Assembly: GCA_963818925.1 (NCBI GenBank)
Contig: CAWFTN010000001.1
Coordinates: forward strand, 1,054,001-1,118,000
From: JAMXLG01 sp963818925
GTDB taxonomy: Bacteria; Vulcanimicrobiota; Vulcanimicrobiia; Vulcanimicrobiales; Vulcanimicrobiaceae
Length of the DNA: 64,000 bases
Direction: 5' to 3'
The notes under the pieces are model-generated. The model made no database searches. It was given only the letters and a program-made list of their open reading frames with translations, and was not told the DNA's origin. The position numbers and the translations under genes are program-made. This document shows, in pieces, positions 35,329 to 44,168 of this stretch (positions are counted from its first letter, which is position 1; every line of letters starts with the position of its first letter).

Positions 35329-36396
35329 GTGGGCCTAATCTCATCGGCGATCGCCATTGCATTGTTTGCTCATCAATACGGAGTGACGTGTCAGAAGTGC
35401 CACACCGTTATCCCGCATCTCAACGAATTCGGCGTGCACTTTTTGGCAAGCGGCGATCGGATCCCCGGCGTAAACGCCGGACCTGCCCTCCCGCTCGCGA
35501 CCAAAGTGAATGTCGTCTACTCGAGCGAGAATCAAGGCGAAGGTCCGAACGGCGAGGGCCTCCCGAACGCGATCGTTGACGAAATCGAACTGTTCACGGC
35601 AGGCACGATCGGCTCGCGCGCGAGTTTCTTTCTCGAGCAGTACGTCGTGGACGGCGGTGAGCCGGGGCTGCTCCGCGATCTCTGGATCAACGACCGGTTG
35701 AATCCGTGGAATGCAAAAATTCCGCTGTACGCGCAAGCCGGATCGTACACACTTCCACTTCCGGTCGATCCGGAAACGTTTCGCGAAACGTATCAGCACT
35801 ACACGATCTACGATCAAACCGTCGGCAGCAACCCGTTCGATTTCTTCGACCCGAAAGTGGGCCTGAAACTCACCGTCGGCGATACGTTACATGGAATCAA
35901 CGCCCAGCTCTTTGCTGGACCCGGATACGATCGCGTGAGCGGCTTGCCAAAAACCGGAACCGATGCGATGGAGTTTATTACCGACGCAATGGGTTCCGTG
36001 ACGCTGGGACTTTATCATTATGCCGGTGAGCGGCCGCTCATTCCGGGATCCCTCGATCATTTTACGCGTACCGGATTCAGCGTCGTTGTTCAGAGCGGCC
36101 GCTGGACGAGCGAATCCCTAATGCAAACAGGATGGGATACCGATCCGGGCACGGGGTACGGCGTAGCGTCGAGCGGCGGATTCACACAACTACGGTTCAC
36201 CATCGACCGCCGGTTATTTGCGCTTGCGCGATACGAAGGCACGAGTGAAACGCTGCCGGGAACATTCAGCCGCGACGGCGTGCTGCTTCTGGGCTACGCG
36301 CCGATGCGTAACGCGCGCATCACGATTGAAGATGTCATTAGCCACACGCGTCAGACGAATAATACGATGAACGTCCAGTTCACGATAGGGTATTAA
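35329..36396 (+). CDS. CxxCH-bearing outer-membrane barrel-like protein
   Basis: A 355-residue protein. A short hydrophobic lead (SAIAIALFAHQYGV) precedes TCQKCH, a c-type heme attachment site, followed by PHLNEFGVHFL. The remainder alternates polar and hydrophobic residues with many aromatic strand ends and finishes in NVQFTIGY, as outer-membrane barrels do. I infer a mono-heme barrel or porin-like cytochrome for extracytoplasmic electron transfer. GTG 35329 is used because the nearby ATG 35324 meets a stop after four codons. It overlaps yceI (TAATG). Confidence 0.75.
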   Translation: MGLISSAIAIALFAHQYGVTCQKCHTVIPHLNEFGVHFLASGDRIPGVNAGPALPLATKVNVVYSSENQGEGPNGEGLPNAIVDEIELFTAGTIGSRASFFLEQYVVDGGEPGLLRDLWINDRLNPWNAKIPLYAQAGSYTLPLPVDPETFRETYQHYTIYDQTVGSNPFDFFDPKVGLKLTVGDTLHGINAQLFAGPGYDRVSGLPKTGTDAMEFITDAMGSVTLGLYHYAGERPLIPGSLDHFTRTGFSVVVQSGRWTSESLMQTGWDTDPGTGYGVASSGGFTQLRFTIDRRLFALARYEGTSETLPGTFSRDGVLLLGYAPMRNARITIEDVISHTRQTNNTMNVQFTIGY

Positions 36397-36905
36397 TGTT
36401 CGCGTTCATCCTCTGCGTTCTGTTAGCGATCGATCCCGTGCACTCGAGAGCGCAATTCTCCGTCCAACACGTTTTTGTGGAACGCGTTACCGGTACGGTG
36501 CCGATTGTGCGCGGGACCATCGATCTGCCGCCCGGTTCGTTTGTTCCCTCACATGTCAGTGCGCAGCTCGATGCCACGCACTTGCACACCGATGATCCGG
36601 ATCGTGACGCGTCGCTTAGCGGCAGCGAGTGGTTTGACACCAAGACGTATCCGACATGGACGTTTGAAAGCACGAAGATCGTACCGGCGACCGGTGGATT
36701 CACGATGACCGGTACATTGACGATTCACGGCGTAGCGCAAAACGAAACGCTTGCTGTAACGTCCCTGGGAACCGCCGACCATCCGCACTATCGCGCAACC
36801 TGTGAAATCGATCGCCACGCATTCGGAATGGAAACGACCCACCTCGATCCCGTTATCGGCAATTCCGTTGATGTCATATTAAACATTGTAACGGCTATCC
36901 AATGA
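36396..36905 (+). CDS. YceI family lipid-binding protein
   Basis: A 169-residue secreted lipocalin-like protein. After a signal peptide (FAFILCVLLAIDPVHSRA) it shows the YceI pattern SVQHVFVERVTGTVP, SLSGSEWFDTKTYPTWTF and GTLTIHGVAQ. Family members bind polyprenoid lipids or quinone-like molecules in the periplasm. Its overlap with the heme protein gene suggests a shared redox role. Confidence 0.85.
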   Translation: MFAFILCVLLAIDPVHSRAQFSVQHVFVERVTGTVPIVRGTIDLPPGSFVPSHVSAQLDATHLHTDDPDRDASLSGSEWFDTKTYPTWTFESTKIVPATGGFTMTGTLTIHGVAQNETLAVTSLGTADHPHYRATCEIDRHAFGMETTHLDPVIGNSVDVILNIVTAIQ

Positions 36906-37018
36906 TTGCGTGCTTCTCAGCAAATACAGGTGGACTCGCGCACCTCAACTCATTACGATGTCCGTACGCTGTTAGGTAGTGTATTCCATCGCAATGTGCG
37001 AGGAGAGTTAGTGTTGAC

Positions 37019-38050
37019 ATGACGACGACATATGACCCCGATACCTTGAACGGAACCGAGGAGAAGCTGAGTGACGACCAGCGCCGGCAGTTGACGGCAA
37101 TTTTGCTCGGCGGACGCAGGCGCCGTAGGCGCTTACGCGCGCTACTGCTTACGGACCTACTTCGCGGCTCGGGAGAGAGTGAGAGCGAAGATTCCGACGA
37201 CGATACCGATGAGGGCGGCGACGACGAGCGCAAACTGATTGGGTTCTTAGTAGGACGCCGTCTCGTCCGAAAAGCGAAACTGCGCCGCGCATTGCTGGCT
37301 GCATTGGTCAGTGGCCGCGGTGAAGAGAGCGACGACGATAGCGATGATGAAAATGATAGCGACAGCGACGATACGACGGACATGATCGTGCGCGCGCTCG
37401 TCGGGAGACGGATGATGCGCCGTCGTATGCTGCGCCGCGCATTGTTAGCGAAGTTGCTCGGTGGACGTGGTGAAGAAGACGACGATGAAGGTGACGACAC
37501 CGATGACAATGATGAAGGAGCAGAAGCTGGCGGCGGCCGCGCAATCATTCGCGCAATCATTGGCCATGGGATAGCGCGCCGCCGCAGACTGCGCCGCGCG
37601 TTGCTCGCGGAACTGGTGCGCAGCCGCAGCGAAGCCGAAGACGATGACGACGATTCGGACGGTGGTACGCCGGAACGCAAATTGATTCGCGCGGTCATTG
37701 CGGGGAAGATTTTCCGCGCTCGCAAACATCACAGGCTGTTCCTCGCCGAAATCCTGAAGTCGCAAGCCGAAGAGAGTGACGAGGACGAGGACGACGATGA
37801 CGATGAAGGCTTCGATCCGGCACGGTTAGCACGCGCCATCGTAGCGCGCCGCATGCTGCGCGGAAGGAAGATGCGGAAGCTGTTGCTCGCCGAGCTCGTA
37901 AAGACCCGCGGCGAAGAGAGTTACGATGACGACGATGACGATGATGGCGGTGGAGATCGCGACCTCCTCAGACTGTTCGTTGGTCGGCGGATACGCAGGC
38001 GGAAGGCTGCGGGAAAAGCCGGGCTAGCGAGACTTCTCCAAGAAGTCTGA
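37019..38050 (+). CDS. Seven-unit repeat protein alternating basic helices and acidic linkers
   Basis: A 343-residue protein matching no family I know. It is built of seven units of ~45-55 residues. Each has a basic amphipathic segment of the type IIRAIIG...RRRRLRRALLAELVR, then SRGEE or similar, then 10-25 residues of nearly pure Asp/Glu/Ser/Gly. The last unit lacks the acidic part. DNA copies share CTGCGCCGCGC at successive positions, showing origin by tandem duplication. There is no signal peptide or membrane helix. Polyampholyte blocks suggest self-association, condensation or polyanion binding (inference). ATG 37019 follows AGGAGAG. A strong terminator follows. Confidence 0.85.
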   Translation: MTTTYDPDTLNGTEEKLSDDQRRQLTAILLGGRRRRRRLRALLLTDLLRGSGESESEDSDDDTDEGGDDERKLIGFLVGRRLVRKAKLRRALLAALVSGRGEESDDDSDDENDSDSDDTTDMIVRALVGRRMMRRRMLRRALLAKLLGGRGEEDDDEGDDTDDNDEGAEAGGGRAIIRAIIGHGIARRRRLRRALLAELVRSRSEAEDDDDDSDGGTPERKLIRAVIAGKIFRARKHHRLFLAEILKSQAEESDEDEDDDDDEGFDPARLARAIVARRMLRGRKMRKLLLAELVKTRGEESYDDDDDDDGGGDRDLLRLFVGRRIRRRKAAGKAGLARLLQEV

Positions 38051-38064
38051 CCGTAGTAAACGGC

Positions 38065-38095
38065 AAGAAGCCGGACAGCGATGTCCGGCTTCTTT
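38065..38095 (+). terminator. Terminator after the repeat-protein gene
   Basis: A perfect 13-bp stem AAGAAGCCGGACA/TGTCCGGCTTCTT with GCGA loop followed by TCTTTA. Confidence 0.9.
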
Positions 38096-38156
38096 CTTTA
38101 TGCGAGGCGTTTAGGCACACCGAGTCGTACGTCGTAGATTCGCACGTAACGATGGG

Positions 38157-38681
38157 GTGAAAACGATGCTCATTTCACATACTCGCACCCTCGCAATTCT
38201 TTCCATACTCGTGCTTTCCGCGTGCAGTTCGTCGAATAACGGTCCGTTTATCAGTCCGACGCCGACGCCGTCACCGTCGCCCGCACCGTCTCCGGCGAAT
38301 CTCTCCGGCGATTACACGGGCACGATCCAAGACAGTCAGAACGGATCGGGTACCGTTACCGGAACGTTGGCGCAGCAAGGGTCGAACGCCGGGGGGCCGT
38401 TGACGATTACTTCGTCAAGCACGACCGTTACCGCCGCGCTGTCGCTTGCGATTGCGTCGAGCAACTCATTGAGCGGTGCAATCGTGATCGATTATCCGAG
38501 CGGGACGACATGCACGTTTAGTACGAGCGGATCGTATAATTCAAGCACGAACATCATCACCGGAAGCTACTCCGCCGTTACGAACTGTTCCGGCCAATCG
38601 GGAACGTATTCGTTAACGCAGGAGTGCAGCGACACCGTCACGCCCGGTGACCGTCGCCGCATGACCACCCCGAGATGTTGA
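38157..38681 (+). CDS. Putative lipoprotein
   Basis: A 174-residue protein with lipobox LSAC, then a Pro/Thr/Ser linker and a beta-rich domain (LSGDYTGTIQDSQNGSG...). Such small secreted beta domains are common in surface lipoproteins. GTG 38157 is used; ATG 38166 is an alternative. Its last 69 bases overlap the convergent STAND gene, and the end (DRRRMTTPRC) looks unrelated to the domain. Confidence 0.72.
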   Translation: MKTMLISHTRTLAILSILVLSACSSSNNGPFISPTPTPSPSPAPSPANLSGDYTGTIQDSQNGSGTVTGTLAQQGSNAGGPLTITSSSTTVTAALSLAIASSNSLSGAIVIDYPSGTTCTFSTSGSYNSSTNIITGSYSAVTNCSGQSGTYSLTQECSDTVTPGDRRRMTTPRC

Positions 38682-41480
38682 TCTAAGGCGATCCAGGACG
38701 TCCTGTTGCGTGAGAACGGCGCCCCCTTCGAGCGTTTTGTCGAATGCGGCGTCATCGAGCGCTTGAGCGATGCGTTCACGCGCCGTTTGCAATGCAAGCT
38801 GCTCGGCGCTGTCGCCGTCAAACTCGAGTTCGTGCAGACGAGCTATTGCGTATCCGAAGGCAGCCGCGGCAACCATCGGATCTTCAGTCGTTCGTAACGG
38901 CGCGGAATAGGCGATTGCGAGGGTAACGAGGATCTCGTGTTGCGCCGAAATTGCGAGCGCCAGAGCGCGGTCGGCATGCACCTCGGCAACATCCCATGCG
39001 CCCGATGCAACCGCGTAACCACTGATGTCACTTTCAATGTAGAGCTGGGCGTCGGTGTCAGCGCAGGCAAGCCCTTCGATCCCGAGTTCGATCGCACGGT
39101 CAAAGGCGCCCGCGGCAGCTTCACTGCCGGCCCACCACTGGAGAAGCTTACACGCCTCATCAGTATCGTTCACGCTGCGCGCCGCTTTGAGTGCTTCGTG
39201 AAAAAGCCGGCGTGCTTCTTCGATCTCTTCGGGCTCCATCGAGTAGGCGCATCTCCGAAGGACCGCGACGAGAACGCGCGGCTCCTCGAGCGCTCTTGCG
39301 CGTTCGATCGCTTCCGTGGCAGCCGCTTTGGCCTCGTCGAAGCGCTGCGTTCGCGCGTATTGATGCGCAAGCTGCGAGAGCGCGCGTACCAACCCGCGCT
39401 GATCGGCGGATTCGCGAAAGTGCGGCACTGCGCGCTCGACTGAAGCGAGAGCCTTCGGATACGCGCGCTGGTTGTTATACAACATTGATGCAACGTACTC
39501 AAGGCGACCTTCGGTGGCCGGCGCTAGCGAAGGAATATCGAGCGCCTTCTCGCACCACTGCAGACCTTCGCCGAGCAATTCGAGGCGTAAGAAAAGCGGA
39601 CCACAATCTGCGGCAAGTTGCGCGCCCTGTTGGCGGTCGCCGCCCTCCGCCAGCGCCCATTGCATTGCAGCTCGAAAGTTATCCAGGTCTGGAATCAGCC
39701 GTTCTGCCCAGCCTTCGGGCATCTGCGAGTCGAATTCGCGGTATGCGGCGTGCGCGACGGCGGCAAAATATCCCGCGTGCGCTTGTCGCGCGAGATCGGC
39801 TGCGCGAGACTCGATCGCTTTTTGCGTGGCAAACTCGCGGATCGTTTCGAGTAGGCGATAGCGCGTGTTGAGAGCGAGCGTAACGGTCAACAGCGACTTA
39901 TCCGCTAGCGACGTAACGAGGTCCAAGACATGAAATTCATCGCGGCGCATGCGATCGCCGCACACCGCCGCCGCGGCTTGCAATGAGAAACTTCCGCGAA
40001 AAACTGAGAGACTGCGGAAGAGCGATTGTTCTTCCTGCGGTAAGAGGTCGTAGCTCCACTCGAGCGTTGCGGCTAAGGTTTGCTGTCGCGGAAGCGCCGT
40101 GCGCGTGCTGCTCGTCAAAAGGCGAAAACGTTCGGTCAGAAGATCGCAGAGCTCGTCTACTCCCAGAGCTCGCACCCGCGCGGCTGCAAGTTCAATCGCG
40201 AGCGGAATACCGTCGAGATGTTGGCAAATCTTTCGAATGGCCGCGTCGTTTGCCGGGGCATCGAAGTCCGGCACGAGCGCCGTCGCGCGCTCGGCGAAAA
40301 GGTCCGCGGCCGACTCGCCGGGGAGCGGACCCAACCGGTAGACGTGTTCGCCTTCGAGATGGAGCAATTCGCGACTCGTCGCGAGGATCGTGACATTCGC
40401 GCAAACGGCACGAATGCGAGCGATGATCGAGGCAATACCGGGAATGAGATGCTCGCAGTTGTCGACCACGATCAACATGGTGCGCGCTTGAAGATGAGCG
40501 AGAAGCCGGGCGAGCTCGTCATCGCCGTCTTCGCCGCCGGGTGCACCGACCGCATTGGCAATCGTCGCTGCGATTAAATGCGGATCGGCGAGCGGCGCCA
40601 GATCGACGAACCATGCTCCGTGCGTGTACTGTGAGAGTGCGTTGCGAGCGCATTGCAGAGCGAGCGCCGTCTTTCCGACGCCGCCGGGACCGGTCAGGGT
40701 GACGAGCCGGTAATGGGCCAGCGCATCGTTCATTTCGCGGGCTTCACGCTCGCGTCCAACCAACGACGGTAAGTCGGCGCGAATATTCGTCGCTGAGTCT
40801 TTTACGATTCGCAGCGTAGGGTCGAGGGCGACGAGCGCCACTGCGAGATCTTGCGCAAGCCCCGCTAGCATCAGGAGTTCGTCCGGATCGTATGGGTCCT
40901 GCGGATGCTCGACACAAATAAACCCGACCAGATCTCCGGCCGCTGTCATCGCGAATGCGTCGGTCCCCGGTGCGGACGATTTCAGCAGCGACGGGTGCGC
41001 CGGGAGTGCTGTCGATTGAAATCGCGTCGCGAGCGGATCATCGAGCGCGACGTTCTCAGCAGGTACATCGAACGATGTGCCTTCGGCGCGGAACTCGTCG
41101 CGGCGAAGATACACGGCGCATGCGCGCGCTTCGAGATGATGATCTACTGCCTCAATTACGCGGCGCAGCAATTGTTGCATGTCGTTGTACGACGACAGTT
41201 CGCGCCGCAAGCGCTCGATGTAGGCAAGCGCCTGCCGTTTTCGGTAATAGAACGCCGCTTCGGTAAGTTCTTCCAGTTTGCGGTGAATCGGGCGAAAGAC
41301 GAGCGTGCCGACGAGCACGAGTGCAATCTCAATCGCAGTACTCGCTTCGCGCGAATGCGTCGAAACGAGACGTTCCGTTCCCCATTCGGCAAGCGCAAGC
41401 ACCAGCACGATCGCCGTCGTTACTAGCGTAAATGCGACGGCGCGCGCACGACGGCCGGCAGCGAAGCCCGCGGTGCTCAC
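38613..41480 (-). CDS. Membrane-anchored STAND ATPase with GAF-like and TPR regions
   Basis: A 955-residue protein. Two N-terminal membrane helices (~14-33, ~47-63) lead into a helical linker and a GAF-like sensor (~100-220). The AfsR/MalT-like NTPase begins at LPSLVGREREAREMNDALAH with P-loop GPGGVGKT (264-271), Walker B LIVVDNCEHL, and GIPLAIELAAARVRAL. The C-terminal ~400 residues are TPR-like. No DNA-binding domain is seen, so unlike AfsR it cannot be a direct transcription factor. Likely a membrane sensor hub that oligomerises on signal binding (inference). Confidence 0.86.
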   Translation of the reverse strand: MSTAGFAAGRRARAVAFTLVTTAIVLVLALAEWGTERLVSTHSREASTAIEIALVLVGTLVFRPIHRKLEELTEAAFYYRKRQALAYIERLRRELSSYNDMQQLLRRVIEAVDHHLEARACAVYLRRDEFRAEGTSFDVPAENVALDDPLATRFQSTALPAHPSLLKSSAPGTDAFAMTAAGDLVGFICVEHPQDPYDPDELLMLAGLAQDLAVALVALDPTLRIVKDSATNIRADLPSLVGREREAREMNDALAHYRLVTLTGPGGVGKTALALQCARNALSQYTHGAWFVDLAPLADPHLIAATIANAVGAPGGEDGDDELARLLAHLQARTMLIVVDNCEHLIPGIASIIARIRAVCANVTILATSRELLHLEGEHVYRLGPLPGESAADLFAERATALVPDFDAPANDAAIRKICQHLDGIPLAIELAAARVRALGVDELCDLLTERFRLLTSSTRTALPRQQTLAATLEWSYDLLPQEEQSLFRSLSVFRGSFSLQAAAAVCGDRMRRDEFHVLDLVTSLADKSLLTVTLALNTRYRLLETIREFATQKAIESRAADLARQAHAGYFAAVAHAAYREFDSQMPEGWAERLIPDLDNFRAAMQWALAEGGDRQQGAQLAADCGPLFLRLELLGEGLQWCEKALDIPSLAPATEGRLEYVASMLYNNQRAYPKALASVERAVPHFRESADQRGLVRALSQLAHQYARTQRFDEAKAAATEAIERARALEEPRVLVAVLRRCAYSMEPEEIEEARRLFHEALKAARSVNDTDEACKLLQWWAGSEAAAGAFDRAIELGIEGLACADTDAQLYIESDISGYAVASGAWDVAEVHADRALALAISAQHEILVTLAIAYSAPLRTTEDPMVAAAAFGYAIARLHELEFDGDSAEQLALQTARERIAQALDDAAFDKTLEGGAVLTQQDVLDRLRSTSRGGHAATVTGRDGVAALLR

Positions 41481-41555
41481 GGGTAGGACGTTGGCTTAGG
41501 GCAATCCCGCGGCCTGCGAAGAGGCGTCATTAACGAACGCGAGAATCGCGTCGAC

Positions 41556-43694
41556 ATGAAGCCTCTTCTTATCGTGGCGGCGCTCTCTTTTGTGCTCTGC
41601 GGTGTGCCGGCTACGGCCGATGTCGCGCAGCAACTGACGATCGACGAGATCATCGCTCAACATCCGGTGACGGGCGACGCTCCTTCGAACTTCTCGTGGG
41701 CGCCGAACGGACTGCGCTACGTCTACTCGATGCCGGCTGCGCTCGAGAAAGAGGCGCCGGTTCTTTACGTGCACGATATGCGGACCAACAGCGATCGGCC
41801 GTTGCTTGCGGCGCGGTCCGAGACGCGAGGTTCCCGCTCGCGTCCCGTCTCGCAGGTTGCGTGGAGTGCGGACGGCTCAACGTTGGCCTTCGTCAACGGA
41901 GAAGAGCTCGACGTTGCGGCATGGGACGGCAGCAAACGCAAAGTGCTCTCGAAGGGCGCGGACGACCCGCAGTGGTCGCCCGATGGTACGCACGTCGCAT
42001 ACGTTCACGACGGCGACCTCTCTATTAGCGATGTGCGCTCGCAGAAGGCCGTGCGTTTGACGTCCGATGGTTCGGACACGCGTCTGAATGGCGATCCCGA
42101 TTGGCTATACAGCGAAGAGATGGATGTCGAGCACGCTTATGCCTTCTCTCCGGACGGCAATTCGATTGCGTATTTGACGTTTGACGATTCGAGCGTCGCG
42201 CCGTATCCGATCGAGCATTATCTGCCGCCGGCTTCGACGTCCGAGGAGCAGCGTTATCCGCTGGCGGGCGCAAAGAATCCACGCGTTAGCCTTCACGTCG
42301 TCTCAGTTCACGGAGGTTCGCCACGCACGCTTTACGATGGTGCGCCGCGCGATGAGTATCTCGTTTCGTTCGCATGGACGCCGGATAGCTCAGCCGTCGT
42401 CGACGAGATTCTCGATCGAGCGCAGCAGCATCTTCGCGTCGTCGCATTTCCGACAAACGGTTCCGCGTCGCGAACGCTCGTCCAAGAACGCGATGCGAAG
42501 TTCGTCGACGTGGAACAGGCGCCGGCGTTCTTACCCGATGGAAAGAGCTTTCTGTGGCTTTCACAACGCGGCGGCGTTCAGGCGCTCTATCGTGTGAACG
42601 CTAAATCCCGCGCGGCAAAACGGTTGACCGGCGGGTATGCGGTCGTGTCACTCGTACGGCTCGATGCTCGCGCGCATGCAGCGTACGTCATCGCGGAATA
42701 CCCTACCCGGCGCGATCGTTCCTTGCTGCGCGTGTCGCTCGACGGAAGCGGAGTGCACAACGTCACGCCCATGCCGGGAACGCACGACATCGTAATGGCA
42801 AAGGACGCCAACGCGTACATCGAAACCGCATCGTCATTTTCATCGCCGCCCGTCATCACGCGCCACGACTCGCGAATGGGCGCCGTCGCGACGATCTTTC
42901 GCACAAAGGATCTCTCGCGCTTCAATCTCGGTGAAACGCGCGCGTTGTTGGTCCCATCGAAGTGGGGGCCGCTCGACGCGCAGATCACCGTACCGCGCGA
43001 TTTCGATCAAAGCAAACGTTATCCGGTTCTCGTTATGGCCTACGGCGGCCCGCTTGGCGTCGGTGGATCGAGCACGAACAATCGTTGGCTCGGGCTCTTT
43101 CCGCAGCTGCTCGCCCAGCACGGCATTCTCGTGTTCACCATCGACGGACCCGCAGCGAACGACGATCGCGCAAGCAGTGAACGGCTCTTTTATCGCAGCA
43201 TGGGTGTAATCGCGATGCAAGGACAACTCGCCGGCACAACTTGGCTCAAAGGGCAGCCGTATGTCGACGCTTCGCGCCTCGGACTCTACGGATGGAGTTA
43301 CGGCGGCTACCTCACCGCCTTTACGATGACGCACGCGCCGGGCGTTTTCCACGCGGGAATCGCGGGTGGTCCACCGGCGGATTGGCATTTCTACGACAGT
43401 GCCTACACCGAGCGGTACATGGGAATGCCGAAGGCCAACGCGAGCGATTACGACCGCACTTCGGTTCTGCCGAAAGCAGGTGATCTTCAGGGCGATCTCT
43501 TGCTGCTTGCGGGCAGCGGCGACGACAACGTGCACATCATCAACACATTCTCGCTCGCGCAAGCCTTTATCACGAATGGCAAGCATATCGACATGTTCTT
43601 ATATCCCGAAGCGCGCCACGGTGTCCGCGGAGTCGCATCGCAACGCGATCTCTATTCGCGCGAGCTCTCGTGGTGGGAAAGCGAGCTGCGCTGA
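41556..43694 (+). CDS. Dipeptidyl peptidase IV-type S9 serine peptidase
   Basis: A 712-residue exported peptidase with signal peptide (LLIVAALSFVLCGVPATA), a beta-propeller region with WSPDGTHVAYV-type repeats, and a C-terminal alpha/beta hydrolase. The catalytic triad is Ser in GWSYGGYL (~578), Asp in AGSGDDNVH and His in ARHGVRG. DWLYSEEMD is the DPP-IV double-Glu motif that binds the substrate N-terminus, supporting Xaa-Pro dipeptidyl activity. It is followed immediately by a small secreted protein gene. Confidence 0.92.
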   Translation: MKPLLIVAALSFVLCGVPATADVAQQLTIDEIIAQHPVTGDAPSNFSWAPNGLRYVYSMPAALEKEAPVLYVHDMRTNSDRPLLAARSETRGSRSRPVSQVAWSADGSTLAFVNGEELDVAAWDGSKRKVLSKGADDPQWSPDGTHVAYVHDGDLSISDVRSQKAVRLTSDGSDTRLNGDPDWLYSEEMDVEHAYAFSPDGNSIAYLTFDDSSVAPYPIEHYLPPASTSEEQRYPLAGAKNPRVSLHVVSVHGGSPRTLYDGAPRDEYLVSFAWTPDSSAVVDEILDRAQQHLRVVAFPTNGSASRTLVQERDAKFVDVEQAPAFLPDGKSFLWLSQRGGVQALYRVNAKSRAAKRLTGGYAVVSLVRLDARAHAAYVIAEYPTRRDRSLLRVSLDGSGVHNVTPMPGTHDIVMAKDANAYIETASSFSSPPVITRHDSRMGAVATIFRTKDLSRFNLGETRALLVPSKWGPLDAQITVPRDFDQSKRYPVLVMAYGGPLGVGGSSTNNRWLGLFPQLLAQHGILVFTIDGPAANDDRASSERLFYRSMGVIAMQGQLAGTTWLKGQPYVDASRLGLYGWSYGGYLTAFTMTHAPGVFHAGIAGGPPADWHFYDSAYTERYMGMPKANASDYDRTSVLPKAGDLQGDLLLLAGSGDDNVHIINTFSLAQAFITNGKHIDMFLYPEARHGVRGVASQRDLYSRELSWWESELR

Positions 43695-44168
43695 ATGCGA
43701 CTTATAGCCGCGCTTGGACTTTGCGTTACCGCTTTCGTGCCCGCGACGGCGTATAGCGCCACGTCGACGCATTCACTCTCATACGCACGCGCGTATATTT
43801 TGCAGTCTGAACGGCAGTGGATCGCGACGAATCCTGCGGAACTCGCCCTAGTGAAGCGGATCGTCGCTGACGATTTCGTCTGGGTTGACCACGGAAAGCT
43901 CCTAGACAAAGCCGCAGCGATGAAAGATGCCGCGGCCGGACCGGGCGACGTAGCCTCAGAACGCATCGATTCTTTGAATGTTCGTTTCTACGGCGATACG
44001 GCGATCGCAACCGGCAGGAACGTATCGATCTACAAGAACGGCCGGAAGAGTCGCGGCGCCTTCATCGACACGTGGATGCTACGCAACGGCGAGTGGCAGA
44101 TCATTTCCTCGGCGGACATGGCGGCCTCGCAGAAGACTTCAGAGCGACAGAGTAATGCCCCTAAGTAG
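43695..44168 (+). CDS. Secreted NTF2-like (DUF4440-type) protein
   Basis: A 157-residue protein with a signal peptide (LIAALGLCVTAFVPATAYSA) and an NTF2-like cone fold: WIATNPAELALVKRIVADDF, VRFYGDTAIATGRNVS and FIDTWMLRNGEWQIISS. It probably binds a small ligand. ATG directly follows the peptidase stop codon. Confidence 0.8.
   Translation: MRLIAALGLCVTAFVPATAYSATSTHSLSYARAYILQSERQWIATNPAELALVKRIVADDFVWVDHGKLLDKAAAMKDAAAGPGDVASERIDSLNVRFYGDTAIATGRNVSIYKNGRKSRGAFIDTWMLRNGEWQIISSADMAASQKTSERQSNAPK

Noticed and set aside
37019..38050. CRISPR or simple DNA repeat interpretation of the repeated tract
   Set aside because: The copies are diverged, in frame and codon-structured, so this is a repetitive coding gene. 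No CRISPR array or insertion sequence was seen anywhere in the window.
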